Shown here: positions 25,466 through 32,355 of the stretch, piece after piece
How the letters are laid out: every line of letters begins with the position of its first letter
How positions within the stretch are numbered: the stretch's first letter is position 1
NCBI GenBank assembly: GCA_041844335.1
Contig: JBGZAX010000018.1
Span: 1 to 37,524 of the forward strand
Source of the DNA: CAUUFM01 sp041844335
GTDB lineage: Bacteria; Bacillota; Clostridia; Lachnospirales; Lachnospiraceae
Direction: 5' to 3'
Length of the DNA stretch: 37,524 nucleotides
Notes under the pieces: generated by a model
What the model was told of the DNA's origin: nothing
Seen by the model: the letters and a program-made list of their open reading frames with translations, nothing else
Databases searched by the model: none
Position numbers and translations under genes: made by a program

Positions 25466-26869
25466 TTATACAGGATATGCCTTGTTTCCCCTATCAAGCA
25501 GTCTTGCATCAATTCCATTTTTTTGTGTCTGCCTGTATTTAAAAAATTCGGTGGCAACCTGTGGAAACAGGGCGTAGCTTAATACGTCCTCATCTTTTTC
25601 CTTATATATTTCTATTTCTTTATTTAATGTTTCAAGCTCCGGCTCCAATGTATCCGCAAATCTACAGGTAATTGGTTTTTCGTCACCGATTACTCTTTTT
25701 TGCAGTTCCTTGTTGAACGGTCTTACAGTTTCTCCATATTTACCAAGCAATATGTCCTTGGTTTCCTTTGTGACCATTTTGTATCTCTCTCCCATGACCA
25801 CGTTAAACACAGCCTGTGTTCCCACTATCTGAGAAGATGGTGTAACAAGCGGCGGAAGTCCCAAATCCTCTCTTACCCTCGGAACCTCCTCAAGCACCTG
25901 CTCAAACTTGTCCTCTGCGTGCTGTGTCTTTAATTGTGATACAAGATTTGAAAGCATGCCTCCGGGAACCTGATATTTTAATGTCTTAATATTAACTCCA
26001 AGCACCTTTGTACTTATTGTTCCGTCCTCTATGAACTTTTCCCTTAAGGGCTTAAAATAATCCGCTATTTCATCTAACAAATCAAGCTGAAAACCTGTAT
26101 CGTATGGGCTTCCCCTAAAGGTTTCCACCATAACCTCAGTGGCAGGCTGTGAAGTTCCTAAAGCAAATGCCGAAATGGAGGTATCTATTACATCAACCCC
26201 CGCCTCAACGGCTTTCATATAGGTCATTGCCGCCACTCCCGATGTATAATGTGTATGCAGCTGTATCGGCAAGTTCACCGCAGCTTTTAATGCCGTCACC
26301 AATTCCGTGGTATTATAGGGAGTTAAAAGTCCCGCCATATCCTTTATACAGATAGAATCAGCTCCGATGGCTTCCGCCGCTCTTGCTTTTTCTGTCCAAT
26401 AGTCAAGAGTATACGGCTCTCCCAGAGTATATGAAAGAGCGACCTGTGCGTGCCCCTTTTCCTTATTTGCAGCCTTTACGGCTGTTTCTAAATTCCTTAA
26501 ATCATTAAAACAATCAAAAATTCTTATTATATCTATTCCGTTTGCAATGGACTTTTGAACAAAGTATTCCACCACATCGTCTGCGTAGGGTCTATATCCC
26601 AGAATATTTTGTCCTCTAAAAAGCATCTGCAATTTTGTGTTTTTAAAACCTGACTTAAGCTTTTTCAATCTGTCCCAAGGATCTTCGTGCAAAAATCTGA
26701 GCGATGCGTCAAATGTGGCTCCGCCCCAGCATTCCACGGAATGATAGCCCACCTTGTCCAGCTTTTCTATTATCGGCAGCATATCTTCGGTTCTCATTCT
26801 GGTAGCCGCCAGAGATTGATGTGCATCTCTAAGTATTGTTTCTGTTATTTTTATAGGTTTTTTATCCAT
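25466..26869 (-). CDS. oadA: Oxaloacetate decarboxylase alpha / 5S-type carboxyltransferase without biotin domain
   Basis: Carboxyltransferase that moves CO2 between oxaloacetate/pyruvate and a biotin carrier. The 467-aa protein starts with TILRDAHQSLAATRMRTEDM and VECWGGATFDASLRFL. It has the metal-binding LHTHYTSG near residue 203 and CIKDMAGLL near 170, whose lysine is the conserved catalytic one. The PYC_OADA domain follows. It ends before any biotinyl region, so the carrier is supplied by the separate 121-aa protein in the operon, as with the 5S subunit of propionibacterial transcarboxylase. GGGAGG lies 8 nt before the ATG. It is the last of five decarboxylase genes. Confidence 0.92.
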   Translation of the reverse strand: MDKKPIKITETILRDAHQSLAATRMRTEDMLPIIEKLDKVGYHSVECWGGATFDASLRFLHEDPWDRLKKLKSGFKNTKLQMLFRGQNILGYRPYADDVVEYFVQKSIANGIDIIRIFDCFNDLRNLETAVKAANKEKGHAQVALSYTLGEPYTLDYWTEKARAAEAIGADSICIKDMAGLLTPYNTTELVTALKAAVNLPIQLHTHYTSGVAAMTYMKAVEAGVDVIDTSISAFALGTSQPATEVMVETFRGSPYDTGFQLDLLDEIADYFKPLREKFIEDGTISTKVLGVNIKTLKYQVPGGMLSNLVSQLKTQHAEDKFEQVLEEVPRVREDLGLPPLVTPSSQIVGTQAVFNVVMGERYKMVTKETKDILLGKYGETVRPFNKELQKRVIGDEKPITCRFADTLEPELETLNKEIEIYKEKDEDVLSYALFPQVATEFFKYRQTQKNGIDARLLDRGNKAYPV

Positions 26870-26884
26870 ACCGCCGTCCTCCCT

Positions 26885-28033
26885 TTATACGCCGAATATT
26901 GCCATAAATACGCCTGCCGCAACTGCCGTTCCGATCACTCCCGCCACATTAGGTCCCATTGCATGCATGAGCAAGAAATTGGTAGGATCAGCCTCGGCAC
27001 CCACCTTTTGCGCCACTCGTGCCGACATCGGTACCGCAGATACACCTGCGGCTCCGATAAGCGGATTTATTTTTCCGCCGGTAAGCTTACACATCAGCTT
27101 TCCGATAAGCACACCCATTGCTGTTGCAAATGAGAATGCCACAAGACCCAACATGACTATTTTTAAGGTATCCCATCTCAAAAAATTCTGTGCACTCGTG
27201 GTAGCTCCTACAGATGTTCCAAGTAATATGACCACTATATACATTAATGCGTTTGACGCCGTTTCCTGCAGCTGTTTTACAACTCCGGATTCTCTGAACA
27301 GATTTCCGAGCATCAGCATACCCACAAGTGGTGTCGTGTCAGGTAAAATCATGCAAACGACTATTGTCACAATTATAGGGAAAAGTATTTTTTCCGTCCT
27401 GCTTACCTCCCTTAACTGAGCCATTTTTATTTTCCTCTCTTTTTCCGTGGTCAAAAGCTTCATGATAGGCGGCTGAATTATAGGCACAAGAGACATATAT
27501 GAGTAAGCTGCGACTGCAATAGGTCCAAGCAGATCCTTTTGCTGCAGCTTATTCGCCAAAAAAATTGAAGTAGGTCCGTCAGCTCCGCCGATTATGGCAA
27601 TAGCCGCAGCAGCCATATCTGAAAAGCCCATCATCATAGCCACAAGATATGCCACAAATATACCGAACTGTGCAGATGCTCCCAAAAGAAAGCTTATAGG
27701 ATTGGCAATTAAAGGTCCGAAATCGGTCAAAGCTCCCACTCCTAAAAATATAAGCGGAGGCAAAATCGACCATTCGTCAAGCTTATAAAAATAATACAAA
27801 AGACCTCCCACGCCGTTTGAGGTTTCTTCAGGACTTGCCATAATTCCCGGAAATATGTTTACAAGCAACATTCCAAAGGCTATCGGAACTAAAAGCAGGG
27901 GCTCATAATTTTTCTTAATAGCCAGGTATAAAAGAATAAGAGATACCATAATCATTAGAATATTTCCAAGAGTCAGGCTGAAAAAAGCCGTCTGTTTCAA
28001 CAAATTATCTAATGTACTTACTATATTGTTCAT
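26885..28033 (-). CDS. oadB: Na+-translocating decarboxylase beta subunit (OadB/GcdB/MmdB)
   Basis: Integral membrane subunit that decarboxylates carboxybiotin and uses the energy to pump Na+ out. The 382-aa protein is very hydrophobic, with around nine or more helices. The GGADGPTSIFLANKL motif near residue 148 carries the conserved aspartate of the Na+/proton pathway. The length matches the shorter GcdB/MmdB form. GGAGGAGG lies 3-4 nt before the ATG. It sits between the biotin carrier and OadA with gaps of 34 and 15 nt. Confidence 0.95.
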   Translation of the reverse strand: MNNIVSTLDNLLKQTAFFSLTLGNILMIMVSLILLYLAIKKNYEPLLLVPIAFGMLLVNIFPGIMASPEETSNGVGGLLYYFYKLDEWSILPPLIFLGVGALTDFGPLIANPISFLLGASAQFGIFVAYLVAMMMGFSDMAAAAIAIIGGADGPTSIFLANKLQQKDLLGPIAVAAYSYMSLVPIIQPPIMKLLTTEKERKIKMAQLREVSRTEKILFPIIVTIVVCMILPDTTPLVGMLMLGNLFRESGVVKQLQETASNALMYIVVILLGTSVGATTSAQNFLRWDTLKIVMLGLVAFSFATAMGVLIGKLMCKLTGGKINPLIGAAGVSAVPMSARVAQKVGAEADPTNFLLMHAMGPNVAGVIGTAVAAGVFMAIFGV

Positions 28034-28067
28034 TTTCCTCCTCCATTTTTGGAAAGCTTACGGGTTA

Positions 28068-28433
28068 TCACAATAATACCAAATTATCACCGTTTTCCAC
28101 ATTTTGTCCTACACTTACCAATATAGAGGATACCACGCCCGTTTCGGATGACACTACCGGAATTTCCATTTTCATAGCCTCAAGCATTACTATCGTATCT
28201 CCGCTTTTTACGCTCTGTCCCTCTTTCACCAGAATATTTGTTATCTTTCCCGGCACCTGAGCCTTTATCGCTTTTCCCGACAAATCAGGCTTTTTCACCT
28301 CAGTATTCGTTTCCGCCTTATTCACCGCAGGAACGGGCTGTAAAACCGCATTTTTACTCACTTCCGTACCGCTTGTCTCTTCAACCGTCACATCATACAC
28401 TACCGAGTTAACTGTTATACGATAATTTTTCAT
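28068..28433 (-). CDS. Biotin carboxyl carrier protein of the decarboxylase
   Basis: Mobile biotin arm that shuttles CO2 between carboxyltransferase and OadB. The 121-aa protein has an N-terminal adaptor region (YRITVNSVVYDVTVEE), a flexible Ala/Pro/Lys linker, and a biotinyl domain with VLEAMKMEIPV near residue 88, whose lysine is biotinylated. It resembles the GcdC/MmdC or 1.3S carrier. GGAGG lies about 10 nt before the ATG. Short gaps on both sides place it in the operon. Confidence 0.94.
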   Translation of the reverse strand: MKNYRITVNSVVYDVTVEETSGTEVSKNAVLQPVPAVNKAETNTEVKKPDLSGKAIKAQVPGKITNILVKEGQSVKSGDTIVMLEAMKMEIPVVSSETGVVSSILVSVGQNVENGDNLVLL

Positions 28434-28475
28434 TGTATTTTTTCCTCCAAAATTTTAAGATTAATTTATTTTTAT

Positions 28476-29255
28476 CTACCACCTGTTTTCTTCTCTACGC
28501 CTGATTTCCCTTACCACAAATGAAGAGTCGTCAGGCAGGCTCTCAAACTCCGTTATTGCAGCTGTAATTACAGCTACAAGCTCTAAATCATCAACTAAAT
28601 TATCGGAATTATTATAATCCTCAAATACAGTTTTTTCCTCAGCCTTAATAATATCCTTATTTTCGACAACTCCGCCCTTTGGAATATATTTTAGAAGACT
28701 TATTATAAATGCAATTAAAGCTAAAATCAAAAATACCATACACATTCCTATAACAGTATTTATTAAAGCCTTTTGTCCTATCTCTGCGGCAGTATATTCA
28801 GGAGCAAAGCTCAAAGATCTGATAATGCCGTCTTCATCAATTACAGCATTGATGTTGACTATTCTTTTTTCAAATTGACAGGTTGCCTTGGCATTTATTT
28901 CCTTTGCACTTGAATTAAATTCAACGCCCTTTATATCAATGAAACCCCCTGAGCTTTCTATCACCTGCTCATAACCGTCAATTGCATTAACAAGAGCATG
29001 TGCGGTAAACGGAGCCCTGCTGGATTTTAATAAACCGCTTAACTCTTCTATCTCCATTTTTTTAACAGCCTTGCCCTCTTCACTTCCCGCTGCCATTGAA
29101 ACATATGCCATCATACCTGAAAGGTTTGATGTTAAAGCCTCCTCATTGATTTCAAGATTTTTATTCGCTGCACACGCACAAAGACTTAAGATAGCCAAGA
29201 CTAAAAGTATAGAGCTTAAAAGCTTTATCCTATACCCTTTAATTTTATTTCTCAT
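28476..29255 (-). CDS. OadG-like gamma subunit fused to a lipoprotein-type extracytoplasmic domain
   Basis: The 259-aa product combines two parts. The first is a lipoprotein signal (LLSSILLVLAILSLCAC, likely lipid-modified cysteine about residue 28) with an external domain of about 120 residues containing GFIDIKGVEFNSSAKEINA. The second is a membrane helix (about 165-190) followed by a cytosolic tail with LVAVITAAI and VREIRRREENRW, which resembles the OadG gamma subunit that holds the complex together. Classical OadG proteins are only about 80-100 aa. I chose the ATG at 29255 because GGAGG (29264-29260) precedes it; an earlier TTG/ATG pair overlaps the upstream stop. The fold of the external domain is not identified. 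Confidence 0.8.
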   Translation of the reverse strand: MRNKIKGYRIKLLSSILLVLAILSLCACAANKNLEINEEALTSNLSGMMAYVSMAAGSEEGKAVKKMEIEELSGLLKSSRAPFTAHALVNAIDGYEQVIESSGGFIDIKGVEFNSSAKEINAKATCQFEKRIVNINAVIDEDGIIRSLSFAPEYTAAEIGQKALINTVIGMCMVFLILALIAFIISLLKYIPKGGVVENKDIIKAEEKTVFEDYNNSDNLVDDLELVAVITAAITEFESLPDDSSFVVREIRRREENRW

Positions 29256-29269
29256 TATGCCTCCAATCA

Positions 29270-30649
29270 TCAAATAGATAAATGCTTTTTAACCGGAGAA
29301 AACTCTCTTTTCGTAAGAAGCATCTCGATTGTCGCTATCAGATATCTTCTGGTTAAATCAGGTTCAATTATCGTATCCACTATACCTCTGTTAGCTGCCG
29401 CCGTTGCTCCTTGATGTGTGTTCTCATAAATATTTGCAGCCTCATCTATTATTTCTTTGCTCTCGTTTTCGTAAATTAAGCCGGCCGCAATACCGGAATC
29501 CATTACGCCGACACTTGATGTATTATAGCAAAATACCATATCGCAGCCTAATGCCTTACTTCCGAATATGCTGAAAGCCGTCCCGTAAGCTTTTTTTGTA
29601 ATAACATTTATTTTGGGAACCGTCGCCATGGAATAGCTTGCCGCATATCCTGCAATAGAGCGAGTTAAGGTGCTTTCATCATCTACTGTCCTTAAAAATC
29701 CTGTCGCATTTGTAAAATTCACAAGACTTATATTAAAACAATCGCAAAATTTTACAAATTCAGATGCCTTAATCAACGCATTTGAAGATACCTCATCCTT
29801 CCTGTTTGCCACCACACCTACAGTCTGTCCGTTTAATCGAATCAATGCCGTCATTATATCAGGAGCGAAGTCCTTTTTTAATTCTATCACATTCAAATCA
29901 TCTGCGATATCTCTTACAAACTCGTCAATATTATCAATGCCTGCGTTCAAGAGCCTATTTGCGTTGTCTGCAGGTTTTTTTATATTTTTATCCTCAAAGT
30001 TTAAAGGAAGAATATTTACAAGTCTTTTGATATTTTCAAGTAATTCATTTTCCGCAAACACTCCGTCAACATTTCCGCAGGTTTTACTTTGAAAATCGGC
30101 ACCCGATGTATCAAGCTTATCTAAATGATTATCTAAAAGCGCATTTGGAGAATTTATGAACAACCTTGCGTCCTTTTCCATATAAACCACATCGGAAAGC
30201 TTGGCTAAAAGAGCCGCTCCTCCCCCCGTTTCACCGAAAACTCCGGTAATTTGCGGAACTACGCCGGATGCCGCCACCTGTTTGTGATAAATTTCGGCAA
30301 ATGAATTGAGAGCATCAATGCCCTCCTCAATTCTTATCCCGCCGCAATCAATAAGGGCAATTATCGGAAAGCCCTGCAGCATGGCTTTATCGTAAAGCTC
30401 GCAAATCTTATTTGAATGCATCTCTCCTATAGTACCGCCCATTACTTCCCTTGCCTGCGCATATATATATACCGGATTGCCGTTTACTAAACCGTATCCT
30501 GTCACAACTCCGTCAGTTTCACATTTTTTCATCTGCATATTAAAATCAGTGTTCCTCGCCTTAACTAAAGCTCCGAATTCTATAAAGCTGCCTGTATCAA
30601 GCAAAGAATTTATACGTGATCTTGCAGAATTATTTATACTCTCGCCCAT
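29270..30649 (-). CDS. Carboxyltransferase, MmdA/12S-like, substrate uncertain
   Basis: Crotonase-fold carboxyltransferase of the acyl-CoA carboxylase beta / MmdA / GcdA family, 459 aa against about 510 usual. The first half has QAREVMGGTIGEMHSNKICE near residue 70, CGGIRIEEG near 110 and GETGGGAALLAKLSDVVYM near 145. The second half has ITKKAYGTAFSIFGSKALGC near 360, but then VMDSGIAAGLIYE where MmdA normally reads VMGPEGAVNI. The change at this CoA-site element suggests a different acyl group or lost activity. GGAGG (30661-30657) is 7 nt before the chosen ATG at 30649; upstream in-frame starts overlap that site. First gene of the decarboxylase set. Confidence 0.85.
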   Translation of the reverse strand: MGESINNSARSRINSLLDTGSFIEFGALVKARNTDFNMQMKKCETDGVVTGYGLVNGNPVYIYAQAREVMGGTIGEMHSNKICELYDKAMLQGFPIIALIDCGGIRIEEGIDALNSFAEIYHKQVAASGVVPQITGVFGETGGGAALLAKLSDVVYMEKDARLFINSPNALLDNHLDKLDTSGADFQSKTCGNVDGVFAENELLENIKRLVNILPLNFEDKNIKKPADNANRLLNAGIDNIDEFVRDIADDLNVIELKKDFAPDIMTALIRLNGQTVGVVANRKDEVSSNALIKASEFVKFCDCFNISLVNFTNATGFLRTVDDESTLTRSIAGYAASYSMATVPKINVITKKAYGTAFSIFGSKALGCDMVFCYNTSSVGVMDSGIAAGLIYENESKEIIDEAANIYENTHQGATAAANRGIVDTIIEPDLTRRYLIATIEMLLTKREFSPVKKHLSI

Positions 30650-30676
30650 ATTCATTCCTCCATTCAATTATAAGCC

Positions 30677-30710
30677 TATCATCAAAGATTTAATAAATCA
30701 CCTGATGATA
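30677..30710 (-). other. Nested hairpin before the decarboxylase operon
   Basis: TATCATC (30677-30683) pairs with GATGATA (30704-30710), and inside it GATTT (30687-30691) pairs with AAATC (30695-30699). The fold fills most of the 71 nt between the 442-aa gene and the carboxyltransferase start, ending about 16 nt from its ribosome site. There is no T-tract on the - strand. It could stabilise or tune the decarboxylase mRNA. TATAAT on the - strand (30672-30667) overlaps nothing useful as a -35 partner. Confidence 0.4.
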
Positions 30711-30720
30711 ATATTTCATA

Positions 30721-32049
30721 TTAAAGCATCTTCTTAATAACAATCTTGTTTTTACTATTTAACTTCGGTTCTATCTCAAATCGCCATTCAAGCTCTGAAT
30801 AATTGCTGCCGACAATAAGGTAGCATTTATCGGTATTTAAATCATAGCTTAATCTTATGCTGTCTATAAAAGGCACGCTCTTAAATATATTCGCTATTTT
30901 ATCATCATTCGGAATTTTAAGCATTCTTGTGCCGTTTAAGATGATGGCATCGTCAAAACCCTCTATATTGTGTACAGAGTTAAATTTTTTTGAAGCACTC
31001 TTTATGTTTCTGTTATCGGAAAGTACATTATTTATATCATCAACCGCCATATGGTTAAACTCCTTTATGAAATCCTTAGTGGATTGATAAAAGCTCTTAT
31101 CAAGGCTGTTGTTATAAAGTCCGTTTATTACGATTTTATTATCGGCACTCACATTGGGTTCTATATTAAAGCTTTGAATTAAACCGTTTTTAATTGAATA
31201 TACAGTTATCACGCTTTCATTTGCGTTTTCCACACCGAAAATAGGGAGCATCTTTTCAAGAGTTTCCTCAATTACAGGATTATTTCTATAATCGAACACC
31301 CTTTTATAATCATCTGTAATGGCATTAATTATACATAAATATCTTCCGTCGTCGTCACTTGCAAGGCAGTCATATACAAATTCTTCAGGCATCATCAAAT
31401 TCTGCTCCTCTTTTTCAAGCCTGCTCCTGACATGGGATATATTGGAACCTTTTATCTCGCCGGTGATCTTATCGAAAATCTTTCTTTCATAATCCTTTGC
31501 CGTTTCATCAAATAAGCTTCTATGTCCTTTATCCCAAAGCTTTGCTCTTCTTGAGAGAATTCTGTCAATTGTAGAATCCCCTGTAGTAATATTTTCCTCC
31601 GTGTTCCCATCGCCAACTGAGCCGTCAACTGATACAGTTTCAGAAACTGTATTTTTATCATTATTAATTTTTTCAACATACTTACTGAAATTTTTTAAAC
31701 TCCTGCTGCCAAAAACTCCCCTGAATAAACCTTTTTTCCCAACGATGTTAAACGCAACCAATACAAATACAATTATTTTGATTGTAGTAAAAATATTTTT
31801 GGCTGATATGTCACGTCTATTTGCAGTATTCTTTTTATTAAATACATTCTTATCTTGATTTTTTGCTTTTTTAGAATCTGATGTCTCTTTGGTATTACTA
31901 CAATAACCACCGTTACTATTTGTGTAACTGTGATTAAGATTTTTAGCCGAATTTCCCATTTCAGCTTTTCTATTAAAAGCATCCGTATCACTAACACTGA
32001 AAAGATCTTTACTTTCGTCACTGTCAACGTCAAAAATATCCTTTGCCAT
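30721..32049 (-). CDS. Single-pass membrane protein of unknown function, 442 aa
   Basis: I do not recognise this protein. Residues 1-85 are polar, rich in Asp, Ser, Asn and Lys, and likely disordered. One membrane helix lies at about 88-104 (IKIIVFVLVAFNIV). The remaining 330 residues are predicted outside the membrane, with no signal of a known enzyme and a mixed alpha/beta pattern (for example RYLCIINAI, KCYLIVGSNY). GGAGG (32059-32055) is 5 nt before the ATG at 32049; an in-frame GTG at 32055 would overlap it. A sigma-A promoter lies about 40-70 nt upstream. It may be cotranscribed with the decarboxylase genes 71 nt downstream. Confidence 0.8.
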   Translation of the reverse strand: MAKDIFDVDSDESKDLFSVSDTDAFNRKAEMGNSAKNLNHSYTNSNGGYCSNTKETSDSKKAKNQDKNVFNKKNTANRRDISAKNIFTTIKIIVFVLVAFNIVGKKGLFRGVFGSRSLKNFSKYVEKINNDKNTVSETVSVDGSVGDGNTEENITTGDSTIDRILSRRAKLWDKGHRSLFDETAKDYERKIFDKITGEIKGSNISHVRSRLEKEEQNLMMPEEFVYDCLASDDDGRYLCIINAITDDYKRVFDYRNNPVIEETLEKMLPIFGVENANESVITVYSIKNGLIQSFNIEPNVSADNKIVINGLYNNSLDKSFYQSTKDFIKEFNHMAVDDINNVLSDNRNIKSASKKFNSVHNIEGFDDAIILNGTRMLKIPNDDKIANIFKSVPFIDSIRLSYDLNTDKCYLIVGSNYSELEWRFEIEPKLNSKNKIVIKKML

Positions 32050-32090
32050 AGCCACCTCCGAATTCTATAATTGTTTATATAATTGTTTCT

Positions 32091-32119
32091 ATTCTATCAT
32101 ATATGAGATACTCGTGCAA
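32091..32119 (-). promoter_or_regulatory. Sigma-A promoter for the 442-aa protein and perhaps the decarboxylase operon
   Basis: On the - strand, TTGCAC (32119-32114) and TAGAAT (32096-32091) have a 17-nt spacer. The predicted transcript starts near 32084, giving a 35-nt leader. No other good promoter was found before the carboxyltransferase gene. Confidence 0.7.
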
Positions 32120-32148
32120 TCTTTAAAATTTTTTACTGATTTTTGCCA

Positions 32149-32257
32149 AATTGTTGACAATTAAAAACAAAATCGGGCTGTAAAACTAATGAGGTTTGCC
32201 TACCGTTATTTTACAACAAAGCTTGGACTTTTTGAAGCCCAAGCCTTTGTTTTTTTA
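32149..32257 (+). ncRNA. Candidate small RNA with its own promoter-like box and terminator
   Basis: In a gene-free stretch (32050-32355) where both flanking genes are on the - strand, the + strand shows a perfect TTGACA (32154-32159) inside the palindrome AATTGTTGACAATT (32149-32162). It also has a hairpin TGTAAAA/TTTTACA (32179-32185, 32209-32215) and an intrinsic terminator with seven T ending at 32257. The -10 box is weak (TGTAAA at 32179, spacer 19), and no product is recognised. The terminator is solid, the RNA itself is inference. Confidence 0.35.
32216..32257 (+). terminator. Intrinsic terminator on + strand in a region without + strand gene
   Basis: The stem ACAAAGCTTGG (32216-32226) pairs with CCAAGC and TTTGT (32239-32250, one bulged C), extended by CTT/AAG inside, and is followed by TTTTTTT (32251-32257). 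The opposite strand has only a weak T-rich end, so its direction is mainly +. Confidence 0.7.
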
Positions 32258-32299
32258 TAAGAGAAATCCGGACAGCAGGCAGGATTTCATTCAATTGGA

Positions 32300-32331
32300 A
32301 AAGACTGCCGCACTATTTCTTAGTGCGACAG
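32300..32331 (-). terminator. Terminator of the MacAB-type operon
   Basis: On the - strand, CTGTCGCACTA (32331-32321) pairs with TAGTGCGGCAG (32315-32305), one mismatch, loop of 5 nt, followed by TCTTTTCC. It lies 25 nt after the permease stop and fits the end of that transcript. A further hairpin GAAATCC/GGATTTC (32263-32269, 32282-32288) lies beyond it. Confidence 0.75.
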
Positions 32332-32355
32332 CCCCAATATTTTAACCGTCTTTAT

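Noticed and set aside
26687..27419. Long frames opposite oadA and oadB
   Set aside because: Both cover strongly conserved motifs on the other strand; no sign of independent coding.
32189..32260. 23-codon frame starting at the ATG at 32189
   Set aside because: No ribosome site, and the second half is made by the terminator hairpin and T-run.
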